A stretch of DNA of 64,000 bases from Aquipuribacter nitratireducens (GCF_037860835.1 NZ_JBBEOG010000011.1:47851-111850), one strand, 5' to 3'. Counted from the stretch's first letter, positions 41,222-52,855 are shown. Program-made: numbers and translations. Notes: a model not told the origin generated them from the sequence alone.

Positions 41222-41308
41222 GGCGTTCCTGGGCTCCGAGGGAGTCGTTGCTGTCGTGGATCGGGCCCGTCAGGCGTTCCTACGACTCCGAGGGAGTCGT
41301 TGGTGTCG
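41222..41308. terminator. Duplicated hairpin between convergent genes
   Basis: A 35-base element (GGCGTTCCT...CTCCGAGGGAGTCGTTG) occurs twice, at 41222 and 41273, 51 bp apart. The second forms a perfect 8-bp stem ACGACTCC-GAG-GGAGTCGT. It lies between converging genes and is likely a bidirectional terminator. Confidence 0.5.
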
Positions 41309-41860
41309 CGCCCAGTCCTCCCGGCGCAGCCGGTACAGCACGTGCGGGCGCACCCGGTGCCCGAGCGGGACCGACGGGTGCTCGAAGTCCCCGGCGGCGT
41401 CGCGTCGCAGGCCGATCCGTTCCATCACCCGCCACGACCGCTCGTTCGTCCGCGCGGTGAACGACACGATCTCGTCGAGCCCGAGGTCGTCGAAGCCGTA
41501 GCGGAGCGACTCCAGCGCCGCCTCGGTGGCGAACCCCTGCCCCCAGTGCGCGCGGGCCAGCCGCCACCCCACCTCGACGGCCGGGGTGAAGGGGGCTTCG
41601 AACTCCGCCGGCCACAAGCCGGTGTATCCGATGAACTCGCCGGTGTCCGACCGCTCGAGCGCCCACAGGCCGTACTGCCGCTCGGCCCAGCGCGCGAGGA
41701 CCCGGTCGACGAAGGCGTCGGAGCGCTGCCGGTCGTACGGCGCCGGGAAGTGCTCCATCACCTCCGGGTCGGCGTTGAGCGCGGCGAACGGATCCCGGTC
41801 GGCGTCGGTGAACCCACGCAGCACGAGACGCTCGGTCCGCCGGACCGGGACCGCCGCCAC
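41270..41860 (-). CDS. GNAT-family N-acetyltransferase, RimJ/RimL-like
   Basis: A 196-residue acetyltransferase (starts VAAVPVRRTERLVLRGFTDA). The acetyl-CoA site is in VEVGWRLARAHWGQGFATEA, followed by FDDLGLDEIVSFTARTNERS and VMERIGLRRDAAGDFEH, the pattern of RimJ/RimL-type enzymes. The GTG start lies 5 bases after the accD stop; no clear ribosome site, so it may depend on coupling. Substrate unknown. Confidence 0.85.
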   Translation of the reverse strand: MAAVPVRRTERLVLRGFTDADRDPFAALNADPEVMEHFPAPYDRQRSDAFVDRVLARWAERQYGLWALERSDTGEFIGYTGLWPAEFEAPFTPAVEVGWRLARAHWGQGFATEAALESLRYGFDDLGLDEIVSFTARTNERSWRVMERIGLRRDAAGDFEHPSVPLGHRVRPHVLYRLRREDWARHQRLPRSRRNA

Positions 41861-41865
41861 CGGGC

Positions 41866-43296
41866 TCAGAGCGGGATGTTGCCGTGCTGACCGCGCCGCG
41901 CCGGAGCCTCCGCGACCGCGCGCGCCAGCGCCGACCGGGTCGACGCCGTCGGCACGACCTCGTCGACGACCCCGATCTCCATGGCGCGCGGGATGCCGCC
42001 CGCGAGCCGCTCGTGCTCGGCGGCGAGCTCGAGCTCGACCTGGGCGCGGGCGTCGTCCGGGACCTCGGCGAGCCGGCGGCGGTGGAGGATCCTCACGGCG
42101 GCGACGGCCCCCATGACGGCGACCTCGCCGGTCGGCCACGCCAGCACCTTCGTGGCGCCGAGCGCGCGGGAGTTCATCGCGATGTACGCCCCGCCGTACG
42201 CCTTGCGCGTCACGAGGGTGACCCGCGGCACGACGGCCTCGCCGAACGCGTGGAGCAGCTTGGCGCCGCGACGGACGACGCCGTCCCACTCCTGCCCGAC
42301 GCCCGGCAGGTAGCCGGGCACGTCGACGAGCACGACGAGCGGGATGCCGAACGCGTCGCACATCCGCACGAACCGGGCCGCCTTCTCCGCGGAGCTGGAG
42401 TCGAGGCAGCCGCCGAGGCGCATCGGGTTGTTGGCGATGACCCCGACGGTGCCGCCGCCGAGGCGACCGAGGGTCGTCACGACGTTCGGCGCCCACCGCG
42501 GGTGCAGCTCGAGGTGCTCCCCGTCGGTGTCGAGGAGGTCCTCGACGATCGGGTGGACGTCGTAGGCGCGCTTGACGTTCTCCGGCAGGTGCCGGCCGAG
42601 GTCGCGGTCCTTCACCTTCGCCGGGTCGACGCTCGCCGGCCGGCCGAGCAGCGTGACGAGGTCGCGGCCGCGCGCGTAGGCCTCCTCCGTCGTCTCCGTG
42701 ACGACGTGGACGACGCCCGAGCGACGGCCGTGCGGCTCGGGTCCGCCGAGGCGGAGGGCGTCGACCCGCTCGCCGGTGACGCTGCGGACGACGTCCGGCC
42801 CGGTGACGAAGACGCGCCCGTCGGGACCGAGGACGACGACGTCGGTGAGGGCGGGGCCGTACGCGGCGCCGCCGGCCGCGGCGCCGATGACGACGCTGAT
42901 CTGCGGGACCTTGCCCGACGCCCGCGTCATGATCGCGAAGACCTCGCCGACGGCGTGGAGGCTCACGACGCCCTCGGCGAGACGCGCCCCGCCGGAGTGC
43001 CACAGGCCGACCACCGGCACGGAGTCGGCGAGCGCCCGCTCGTACGCGGTGAGGATGACCTTGCAGCCGGCCTCGCCCATCGCGCCGCCCATGACGCGGG
43101 CGTCGGAGACGAAGACGACCGCGGGGGCGCCGTCGACGCGGACGCGGGCGGCGAGCATGCCGGAGTCGTCCTGCTCGGTGAGCAGCTCGACGCTGCCGGG
43201 GTCGGCGAAGGTCTGCAGCCGCAGCACGGGGTCGCGCGGGTCGACCTCCACCTGCAGGCCGTCGGTGCCGGTCGCCCCGGCCGCCGTGGCGGTCAC
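41866..43296 (-). CDS. accD: Acyl-CoA carboxylase carboxyltransferase, AccD6-like
   Basis: A 476-residue carboxyltransferase beta chain of the acetyl/propionyl-CoA carboxylase type. Typical segments: VVGLWHSGGARLAEGVVSLH, VIGAAAGGAAYGPALTDVVV, LVDVPGYLPGVGQEWDGVVR and VTRKAYGGAYIAMNSRALGA. As last gene of fabD-fabH-acpP-fabF-accD it matches accD6 of mycobacteria, supplying malonyl-CoA to fatty-acid synthesis. GTG start overlaps the fabF stop. The biotinylated alpha chain is not in the window. Confidence 0.9.
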   Translation of the reverse strand: MTATAAGATGTDGLQVEVDPRDPVLRLQTFADPGSVELLTEQDDSGMLAARVRVDGAPAVVFVSDARVMGGAMGEAGCKVILTAYERALADSVPVVGLWHSGGARLAEGVVSLHAVGEVFAIMTRASGKVPQISVVIGAAAGGAAYGPALTDVVVLGPDGRVFVTGPDVVRSVTGERVDALRLGGPEPHGRRSGVVHVVTETTEEAYARGRDLVTLLGRPASVDPAKVKDRDLGRHLPENVKRAYDVHPIVEDLLDTDGEHLELHPRWAPNVVTTLGRLGGGTVGVIANNPMRLGGCLDSSSAEKAARFVRMCDAFGIPLVVLVDVPGYLPGVGQEWDGVVRRGAKLLHAFGEAVVPRVTLVTRKAYGGAYIAMNSRALGATKVLAWPTGEVAVMGAVAAVRILHRRRLAEVPDDARAQVELELAAEHERLAGGIPRAMEIGVVDEVVPTASTRSALARAVAEAPARRGQHGNIPL

Positions 43297-44546
43297 GACG
43301 CGCTCCCGAACGCGAGGGCGACGTTGTGGCCGCCGAAGCCGAAGGAGTTGTTGAGGGCGACCACGGGGCGGGTGCCGTCCCCGAGCGTCCGGGGCTCGTC
43401 GCGTACGACGTCGAGGTCGACGTCCGGGTCGAGGTCGGAGATGTTGATGGTCGGCGGCGCGAGTCTCTCCCGCACCGCCGAGATGGCGAACACGGCCTCG
43501 ACGGCGCCCGCGGCGCCGAGCAGGTGCCCCGTCATCGACTTCGTGCCGGAGACCGCGACGTGGTCGGCGTCGGCGCCGAGCGCGAGCCGGATGGCGCGGG
43601 CCTCCGCGACGTCACCGACGGGCGTGGAGGTCGCGTGCGCGTTGACGTGGTCGACGTCGGCAGGGGTGAGGCCGCCGTCGGCGAGGGCGAGCTCGACGGC
43701 GCGGGAGGCGCCCATGCCCTCCGGCTCGGGGGCCGCGATGTGGTGGGCGTCGCTCGACATCCCGGCGCCGAGCAGGCGGGCGTGGATCGTGGCCCCGCGG
43801 GCCCGGGCGTGGGCCTCGGACTCCAGCACGACGGCGCCCGCGCCCTCGCCGAGCACGAAACCGTCCCGGGAGGAGTCGTAGGGCCGTGACGCGGTCTCGG
43901 GGGTGTCGTTGCGGGTCGACAGCGCCTGCATGGCGGCGAACGCCGCCACGGGCAGCGGGTGGACCACCGCCTCGGTGCCCCCGCACACGACGACGTCGGC
44001 CCGCCCGGAGCGGATCATCTCCAGGCCCATCGCGATGGCCTCGGCACCGGACGCGCACGCGCTCACCGGGGTGTGGGCGCCCGCCCGGGCCCCCAGCTCG
44101 AGACTGACGGTCGCGGCGGGCGCGTTGGGCATGAGCATGGGGATCGCGAGGGGGAACACCCGGCGGGGGCCCTTCGCCTTCATCGTGTCCCAGCTGTCGA
44201 GGAGGGTCCACAGCCCGCCGATGCCGCTGGCCATGCACACGCCGAGGCGGGTGCGCTCGACCTCGGGGCTGCCGGCGTCGGCCCACGCCTCCTTCGACGC
44301 GATGAGCGCGTACTGCGAGCTGGGGTCGAGCCGGCGGATCTGCACCTTCTCCAGGACCTCGCCCGGCGGCACGGCGAGCTGCGCCCCGAAGGTGACCGGG
44401 AGGTCGAAGTCGTCGACCCACGGACCCGTGAACGTCGCCGCCCCGGAGGTGCCCTTGAGCGCGGCCTCCCACGTGCTCGTGGCGTCACCACCGATGGGCG
44501 TCGTGGCGCCCAGGCCGGTGACGACCACGCTGATGTCGGTGCTCAT
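43293..44546 (-). CDS. fabF: 3-oxoacyl-ACP synthase II
   Basis: A 417-residue KAS II enzyme. Catalytic residues: Cys in VSACASGAEAIAMG, His in VNAHATSTPVGD, and His in GTKSMTGHLLGAAGAVE. N-terminal VVVTGLGATTPIG and C-terminal LNNSFGFGGHNVAL are also conserved. It elongates acyl-ACP with malonyl-ACP. It lies between acpP and accD in the fatty-acid operon. Confidence 0.95.
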   Translation of the reverse strand: MSTDISVVVTGLGATTPIGGDATSTWEAALKGTSGAATFTGPWVDDFDLPVTFGAQLAVPPGEVLEKVQIRRLDPSSQYALIASKEAWADAGSPEVERTRLGVCMASGIGGLWTLLDSWDTMKAKGPRRVFPLAIPMLMPNAPAATVSLELGARAGAHTPVSACASGAEAIAMGLEMIRSGRADVVVCGGTEAVVHPLPVAAFAAMQALSTRNDTPETASRPYDSSRDGFVLGEGAGAVVLESEAHARARGATIHARLLGAGMSSDAHHIAAPEPEGMGASRAVELALADGGLTPADVDHVNAHATSTPVGDVAEARAIRLALGADADHVAVSGTKSMTGHLLGAAGAVEAVFAISAVRERLAPPTINISDLDPDVDLDVVRDEPRTLGDGTRPVVALNNSFGFGGHNVALAFGSAS

Positions 44547-44626
44547 GCTGTCTCCTGGTGTGCGGGGGAGCGGGGTGTGGGGGCGCGGGCCGGGGGCTCC
44601 CGGCCCGCGCCGTCAGGCCGTGGGGC

Positions 44627-44872
44627 TCAGCCCTGCGCCTGCGCGATGTAGTTGACGGCGTCGCGCACCGTGGCGAGGTTCTTCACGTCCTCGTCCGGGA
44701 TGCGGATGCCGAACTTCTCCTCCGCGTTGACGACGATCGTCATCATCGAGAGCGAGTCGATGTCGAGGTCGTCGGTGAACGACTTGTCCATCTCGACCGC
44801 GTCGGTCGGCAGGCCGGTCTCCTCGTTGACGATCTCGGCGAGACCGCTCAGGATCTCCTGCTCGCTGGCCAT
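44627..44872 (-). CDS. acpP: Acyl carrier protein
   Basis: An 81-residue acyl carrier protein with GGAGGAA before the ATG. The phosphopantetheine serine is in DDLDIDSLSMMTIVVNAEEK. It carries growing acyl chains for FabD, FabH and FabF, whose genes surround it. The 80-base gap to fabF is not coding. Confidence 0.95.
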   Translation of the reverse strand: MASEQEILSGLAEIVNEETGLPTDAVEMDKSFTDDLDIDSLSMMTIVVNAEEKFGIRIPDEDVKNLATVRDAVNYIAQAQG

Positions 44873-44943
44873 GGGTTCCTCCTGGTGGGGGTGGGTGGTG
44901 CCGGGACGTTCGGGTCGTGCGGGTGGTGCTGCGTGCCGCCCGG

Positions 44944-46029
44944 TCAGGGCAGCTCGACGACCTGGGCGGCGTACACCAGCCCGGCGCCGAAGCCGATGAG
45001 GAGCGCGAGGTCGCCGCTCTTCGCGACGCCCTCGTCGAGCATCCGCTGGAGGGCGAGCGGGATGCTCGCGGCGGAGGTGTTGCCGGAGAACGCGATGTCG
45101 CGCGCCACCGGCACGTGCTCGGGCAGGCCGAGCTGCTTCACCATCGCGTCGATGATGCGGACGTTCGCCTGGTGCGGCACGAAGACGTCGAGGTCGTCGA
45201 TGGCGACGCCGGCGGCGTCGAGCGCCTTCTGCGCGACGGGCGCCATCTGCCACACGGCCCAGCGGAACACCGTCTGGCCCGCCATGACGAGGGCGGGGAA
45301 CTCGCCCTCGACGTGCCGGCCGTCCTCGGCCTTGAGGTCGAGCCACGACTGCTTCTGCATGATGGCCTGCCACTGGGCGCCGTCCGAGCCCCAGACGGTC
45401 GGGCCGATGCCGGGGCGGTCCGAGGGGCCGACCACGACGGCGCCGGCGCCGTCACCGAACAGGAACGCGGTCCCGCGGTCGTGGATGTCGGTGAAGTCGG
45501 AGAGCTTCTCGACACCGATGACGAGCACGTGGCGTGCGCTGCCGCCGCGGACCATGTCGTTGGCCAGCGCCACGCCGTGGCAGAACCCCGCGCACGCGGC
45601 GGACAGGTCGAAGGCGGCGGCGGGCGTGGCCCCGAGCCGCTCGGCGAGCACCGCGGCGGCCGACGGGGTCGCGTAGGGCCACGTGACCGTCGCCATGATG
45701 ATGGCGTCGACGTCGGCGGGTGCGAGCCCGGCCTGGTCCAGCGCCGCCCGCGCCGCGGGCAGCGACATCTCGACGACGCCCTCGTCGGGGCGGGCCCAGC
45801 GCCGCTCGACGATGCCGGAGCGCTCGCGGATCCACTCGTCGGAGGAGTCGATCCACGTGCACACCTCCTCGTTCGTGATGACGCGCTCCGGGCGGTACGC
45901 GCCGACGCCGAGGACGCGGGCGTGGCCCGCGCCGACGGGCGGGGCGAGGCGGCCCGGCCGGGTGCTCGTGCCGCTGCTCGTGTCGTTGCTCGTGTCGTTG
46001 CTCGTGTCGTTGCTCGTGTCCCGGCTCAT
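44944..46029 (-). CDS. fabH: 3-oxoacyl-ACP synthase III with repetitive N-terminus
   Basis: A 361-residue KAS III enzyme. Catalytic Cys in LSAACAGFCHG, His in VFVPHQANVRIIDA, Asn in AFSGNTSAASIP. It starts the chain from acetyl- or branched acyl-CoA. The ATG overlaps the fabD stop (ATGA) and gives an odd leader with tandem NDTS repeats (12-bp DNA unit, 45976-46020). The enzyme fold begins near HARVLGVGAYRPERVITNEE. Confidence 0.92.
   Translation of the reverse strand: MSRDTSNDTSNDTSNDTSSGTSTRPGRLAPPVGAGHARVLGVGAYRPERVITNEEVCTWIDSSDEWIRERSGIVERRWARPDEGVVEMSLPAARAALDQAGLAPADVDAIIMATVTWPYATPSAAAVLAERLGATPAAAFDLSAACAGFCHGVALANDMVRGGSARHVLVIGVEKLSDFTDIHDRGTAFLFGDGAGAVVVGPSDRPGIGPTVWGSDGAQWQAIMQKQSWLDLKAEDGRHVEGEFPALVMAGQTVFRWAVWQMAPVAQKALDAAGVAIDDLDVFVPHQANVRIIDAMVKQLGLPEHVPVARDIAFSGNTSAASIPLALQRMLDEGVAKSGDLALLIGFGAGLVYAAQVVELP
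45976..46020. repeat. 12-bp tandem repeat in the fabH leader
   Basis: The unit TGCTCGTGTCGT (plus-strand reading) repeats almost four times. Because it is 12 bp it keeps the frame and codes Asn-Asp-Thr-Ser repeats; its copy number could vary by slippage. Confidence 0.75.
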
Positions 46030-47225
46030 GCCATGCCTCCGCTGCCGCTGGTGGTGGGGTGCAGCCGGACGAGCGGCTGGCCGGGCGAGACGGGGTCGCC
46101 GTCGTGGACGATCCACTCCACGACGGTGCCGCCGTGGGGCGCGGTGACGTCGTAGGAGTCGCGCAGGCCCTCGACGCGCGCGACGACGCTGCCGGGTCCG
46201 ACGGTCGCGCCCTCCGGGTGGTCGCCGACGCTCACGAGCCCCTTGGCGGGGCTCACGACGAGCCGCCACGTGGGGCTGACGGCGAGCGGGCTCGTCTGCC
46301 CGCCGTGCTCGGCGACGAGGGCCCGAGCGGCCGGCAGGTCGTCCGGGGTCTTGAGCGCGACGACCTCGACACCGGGCAGCGCGCGCTTGGCGAGGTTCGA
46401 CAGGGTGCCGGCGGGCGGGACCTCGACGACGCCGGTGACGCCGAGGTCGCGGAAGGTCTCCATGCACAGGTCCCAGCGCACCGGTCGCGCGACCTGCTGG
46501 ACGAGTCGCTCGAGGACGACCCGCCCGTCGTGGACGACCGTGCCGTCCGCGTTGGAGACCAGGCGGCTGCGGGGGTCGTGGGTGGTGATGGCGCGGGCGT
46601 AGCCCGTCAGCACGTCGACAGCGGGTGCCATGTGTTCGGTGTGGAAGGCGCCGGCGACCTGCAGCGGGACGACGCGCGCCTTCGCGGGCGGGTCCTCGCG
46701 CAGGACGTCGAGCTGCTCGAGGGTCCCGGCCGCGACGACCTGGCCGGCGCCGTTGCGGTTGGCGGCGGTGAGGCCGTGCCGGGCGAGGACCGCCTCGACC
46801 TCGTCGGCGTCGCCGCCGAGGACCGCGCTCATGCCGGTGGGGCGGACGGCGCTGGCCTCGGCCATGGCCCGACCGCGTTCGCGGACGAACACCATCGCTT
46901 GCTCGGCGGTCATGACCCCGGCGCCCGCCGCGGCGGTGACTTCCCCGACCGAGTGCCCGGCGCCGGCGGCCGTGAGGCGGAAGGCGTCGGAGGGGTGGGG
47001 GAACAGCTCGAGCAGCGACACGAGCCCGGCGCCGACGATGAGGGGCTGCGCGACGGCGGTGTCGCGGATGGTGTCGGCGTCGGACGTCGTGCCGTGCGCG
47101 ACGAGGTCGAGGCCCGCGACGGCGGACAGCCACCGCAGCCTCTCCTCGAAGCCGGGCAGCTCCAGCCAGGGGGCGAGGAAGCCGGGGGTCTGCGACCCCT
47201 GTCCGGGGCACACGACGATCAGCAC
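46026..47225 (-). CDS. fabD: Malonyl-CoA:ACP transacylase with C-terminal biotinyl-like domain
   Basis: A 399-residue protein. The first 310 residues are a transacylase: VVCPGQGSQTPGFLAPW, catalytic Ser in GAGHSVGEVTAAAGAGV, Arg in FVRERGRAM, and His in VAGAFHTEHMAPA. Residues from about 325 resemble a biotinyl/lipoyl domain (VGDHPEGATVGPGSVVARVE; VTAPHGGTVVEWIVHDGDPV), but the usual MKM is replaced by LRD, so no attachment lysine remains. GTG 47225 gives the usual family N-terminus; a GTG at 47258 would add 11 residues. Confidence 0.92.
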   Translation of the reverse strand: MLIVVCPGQGSQTPGFLAPWLELPGFEERLRWLSAVAGLDLVAHGTTSDADTIRDTAVAQPLIVGAGLVSLLELFPHPSDAFRLTAAGAGHSVGEVTAAAGAGVMTAEQAMVFVRERGRAMAEASAVRPTGMSAVLGGDADEVEAVLARHGLTAANRNGAGQVVAAGTLEQLDVLREDPPAKARVVPLQVAGAFHTEHMAPAVDVLTGYARAITTHDPRSRLVSNADGTVVHDGRVVLERLVQQVARPVRWDLCMETFRDLGVTGVVEVPPAGTLSNLAKRALPGVEVVALKTPDDLPAARALVAEHGGQTSPLAVSPTWRLVVSPAKGLVSVGDHPEGATVGPGSVVARVEGLRDSYDVTAPHGGTVVEWIVHDGDPVSPGQPLVRLHPTTSGSGGMA

Positions 47226-47294
47226 GGGCGCCACACTGTCGCACGCGGGGCCCGCCACGGGCCTGCGGCGCCCACGACAATCCTCGGCGTTGTC

Positions 47295-47309
47295 TGTAGG
47301 AGTCCTACA
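47295..47309. promoter_or_regulatory. Perfect palindrome in front of fabD, candidate FasR site
   Basis: TGTAGGA-G-TCCTACA lies 70 bp upstream of the fabD start and overlaps the end of fasR. In Streptomyces the PucR-type FasR binds upstream of fabD. It could also be a small fasR terminator. Confidence 0.4.
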
Positions 47310-48492
47310 AACGGCTGGTGCGGGGCGGGCCGGCGAGACGGCCGAGCGCGAGGCCCATCTGCAGCGTCCAGCGCTCCCGGGGGTCCGTCGCGAGGAGGCC
47401 GGTCAGCTGCTCGACCCGCGTGAGCCGGTACCGGACGGTGTTGGCGTGGACGAACAGCGCCCGCGCCGTCGCCTCCATCGCCCCGCCGCTGTCGACGTAG
47501 GCCTGGACGGTCGCGAGCAGGTCGTTGCCGGCGGCGACGAGCGGGGCGTGGACGAGGTCGACGAGCGCCCGGCGTGCCGCCACGTCCCCCGCGAGGACCC
47601 GCTCCGGGAGGAGGGCGGAGGCGAGCACGGGCCGCGGCACGCCGACCCACGCGCGCGCGGCGGTGGCGCCCGCGAGCGCGGCGCGCGCCGAGCGCGGGGC
47701 CGTGGGCAGGCCCGCGCGGGTCGGGCCCACGACGACCGGACCGTCCCCGATGTGCTCGAGCATCGCGGTGACGACCGTCATCGGGTCCGCGGCGCCACCG
47801 AGGACGAGCACGAGCCTGTCGGCCTGGTGCCCGACGAGGAGCTCGGTGTCGTGGGCCCGGGCCACCCTGCGCAGCACGTGCGCGGCCGGGCCGGGGTCGC
47901 CCGGGGCGACGGCGACGGTGGTCGGTGCCTCGACGGGCCACGACAGCGCCGAGGCCTGCGACGCGAGCGACTCGTCGGCCTCACCGCGCACGAGCGCGTC
48001 CACGACGAGGGCCTCGAGGCGGGCGTCCCACGCCCCGCGGGTCTCGGCGGCGCGCGCGTAGACCTCCGCGGCGGCGAAGGCGACCTCGCGGGCGTAGCGC
48101 AGCAGCAGCACCCGCGCCCGGGTCAGCTCCTCGGGGTCCTCGAGGGTGTCCTCGAGCAGCCGTTCGGACGTGTCGATCGCGAGCCGGACCAGCGTGACGG
48201 TCTGGTGGAGGCTGATGAGCCGGGTGAGCTCCCGCGGTGCGGCGCCGAACAGGTCGATGCCGCGGAGACTCGGCCCCACGGGTGCCCCCGCCCGGCACCA
48301 CCGGACGAACCCCGCGACGCCGGACTGCGCGACCATGCCGACCGACGCGCGGGCCTCCGGCGGCAGCGACGGGAACCACGGCAGCTCGGCGTCCATCCGG
48401 GCCAGCGCCTTGCCCGAGATCGTGGAGCTCGCCCACTCCAGGGCCCGCAGCGACCCCTCGCCCAGCAGGACGGGGGCCTCGTCGAGGGTCAC
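47305..48492 (-). CDS. fasR: PucR-family regulator of fatty-acid synthesis, FasR-like
   Basis: A 395-residue PucR-type regulator. The C-terminal helix-turn-helix is clear: DSGGAMEATARALFVHANTV then RYRLTRVEQLTGL. The central GGDEF-like domain has AAHVLRRVARAHDTELLVGH. Gene order fasR-fabD-fabH-acpP-fabF matches Streptomyces, where FasR activates the cluster. Start GTG 48492 is chosen; TACCGT (48525-48530, minus) gives a short leader. A longer reading to 48624 has no supporting signal. Confidence 0.85.
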   Translation of the reverse strand: MTLDEAPVLLGEGSLRALEWASSTISGKALARMDAELPWFPSLPPEARASVGMVAQSGVAGFVRWCRAGAPVGPSLRGIDLFGAAPRELTRLISLHQTVTLVRLAIDTSERLLEDTLEDPEELTRARVLLLRYAREVAFAAAEVYARAAETRGAWDARLEALVVDALVRGEADESLASQASALSWPVEAPTTVAVAPGDPGPAAHVLRRVARAHDTELLVGHQADRLVLVLGGAADPMTVVTAMLEHIGDGPVVVGPTRAGLPTAPRSARAALAGATAARAWVGVPRPVLASALLPERVLAGDVAARRALVDLVHAPLVAAGNDLLATVQAYVDSGGAMEATARALFVHANTVRYRLTRVEQLTGLLATDPRERWTLQMGLALGRLAGPPRTSRL

Positions 48493-48624
48493 CGTCGACC
48501 CCGCCGCCGGGTCACCACCCGCCCACGGTATCCGGGGCCGTGCGGCGACCGCGCGCCCCGCGGCGGTGAGGCGTCGGCCGGTGCCTTCGATACTGTGGCG
48601 GGACGACCACGAGGGGAGTGTCAC

Positions 48625-49299
48625 GTGGCTGGGCTACGCACCTGGCGGGACCGTCTGCGACGCCGAGGGCAGGGCGGCGCCGACGGCGCCACCGGTGCTC
48701 GCGGGACCGCGACCACCGAGGAGCACGTCTCCTCCGTCCACGAGTCGGTCGACGAGGAGCGGCTCCACCAGCTGCTCAAGGAGGACCCGAACGACGAGGT
48801 CCGCTTCGCCGAGCTCGCCGCCGTCGTCCGGCGTCGCGCCGCCGAGGGGCACGCGGGCGGCGACCCCGAGCGCGCGCAGGCCGACGCCGTGTGGGCCCTC
48901 GCGGAGGAGCTCGCCCACGACCACCGCTCGTGGTACCCGCTCATCGAGCTCGCGCGGCTGTCGCTGCACGACGACCGCGAGGCGGCGCTGCGCCGGCTCG
49001 GGGTAGCCGCGGAACGCGACCCCTCCGGCACGGCGCTCGTGCAGGCGCTCGTCCTGCTGCGCCAGGCCGGCGACCACGACGGCGCCCTCGCGCTCGGCAT
49101 GGGCCACTGGCGCCCCACCGAGCACCCCCTCGGCGCGGGCCGCGAGATGGTGTCGGCCGCCGTCGACGCCCACCGCCTCGCCGAGGCCCGTCGTCACCTC
49201 GACGCCCTCGGCGAGCACCCCGACGCCACGGGCGTCGCGGCGATGCGTCGCGACCTCGAGCGGGCCGTCACCGCTGCGGAGCGCGCCCGCCGCAGCTGA
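48625..49299 (+). CDS. Helical-repeat protein of unknown function
   Basis: A 224-residue protein with GAGGGGAG before its GTG. After a basic start (VAGLRTWRDRLRRRGQGG) the rest is helical with TPR-like pairs: VRFAELAAVVRRRAAEGHAG, AVWALAEELAHDHRSWYPLI, EAALRRLGVAAERDPSGTAL, HRLAEARRHLDALGEH. It diverges from fasR. A scaffold role is plausible; no family name can be given. Confidence 0.7.
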   Translation: MAGLRTWRDRLRRRGQGGADGATGARGTATTEEHVSSVHESVDEERLHQLLKEDPNDEVRFAELAAVVRRRAAEGHAGGDPERAQADAVWALAEELAHDHRSWYPLIELARLSLHDDREAALRRLGVAAERDPSGTALVQALVLLRQAGDHDGALALGMGHWRPTEHPLGAGREMVSAAVDAHRLAEARRHLDALGEHPDATGVAAMRRDLERAVTAAERARRS

Positions 49300-49334
49300 G
49301 CGCGGGGCGTCCGCGCGACGCCACACCTGCGACA

Positions 49335-49381
49335 GGGACGTCTTCGGGGTTCAGCAGGTCTCCCGAGCCCGAAGACGTCCC
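49335..49381. terminator. Perfect 14-bp inverted repeat between convergent genes
   Basis: GGGACGTCTTCGGG (49335-49348) and its exact complement (49368-49381), loop 19 bases, lie between the helical-repeat gene and converging aceE. Extra GACGTCCC-like copies follow up to 49420. Likely a bidirectional terminator. Confidence 0.55.
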
Positions 49382-49421
49382 AGTCACCGCTAGGACGTCC
49401 CAGTCGCCGCGAACACGTCCC

Positions 49422-52172
<2,751 letters not shown>

Positions 52173-52428
52173 GGTTCCTCCACAGCGTCGTCTGCCGTCG
52201 TCCTGCACACCCTCGCCGAGGGCGTGCGGGGCCGCGGGCAGGGGTCTCCGGCACGCGTCCCGCACCCCATCCTGGCCCTTCGCGCGGGGCGGACCAACAG
52301 CAGGGGTCGGTGCGACGCGACCGCGCCACGCTTGCGCGGTGCGCGGCGGGTGGGGTGGACTACTGCGACCGGCGCGCACCGTCGCCGGGGCGAGGGCCTG
52401 GGGGCCAGGGACGTAGGGAGCTCACGAC

Positions 52429-52854
52429 ATGTCTGCCACCGCCGACCGACCGGCGGACACGGACCTCGCGCGACGCCTCGGCATCCGCGCGGGGCAGGTA
52501 GTCCAGGAGTTCGGCTGGGACGACGACGTCGACGAGGACCTGCGCCGTTCGATCGAGGAGACCGCGGGGGAGCCCCTGGAGGACGAGGACTCCATCGAGG
52601 TCGCGGACGCGGTGCTCGTGTGGTTCCGCGACGGGGACGGCGACCTCGTCGACACCCTCGTCGACGCGCTCACCAACCTCGGCGACGGCGGTGTCGTGTG
52701 GCTGCTCACCCCGAAGGCGGGCCGCCCCGACCACGTCGAGCCCGGCGACATCGAGGAGGCCGCGCTGACCGCGGGCCTGCACGCCACGTCGAGCGTGAGC
52801 GCGTGCCCCGACTGGTCCGGCACCCGCCTCGCCAGCCCCAAGGGCCGGCGCTGA
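52429..52854 (+). CDS. DUF3052 protein
   Basis: A 141-residue protein (MSATADRPADTDLARRLGIR, then AGQVVQEFGWDDDVDEDLRR, VADAVLVWFRDGDGDLVDTL, DGGVVWLLTPKAGRPDHVEP). It is the DUF3052 family usually found divergent from aceE in actinobacteria, as here. Acidic and soluble; function unknown. The peroxiredoxin gene starts one base after its stop. Confidence 0.85.
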   Translation: MSATADRPADTDLARRLGIRAGQVVQEFGWDDDVDEDLRRSIEETAGEPLEDEDSIEVADAVLVWFRDGDGDLVDTLVDALTNLGDGGVVWLLTPKAGRPDHVEPGDIEEAALTAGLHATSSVSACPDWSGTRLASPKGRR

Positions 52855-52855
52855 G

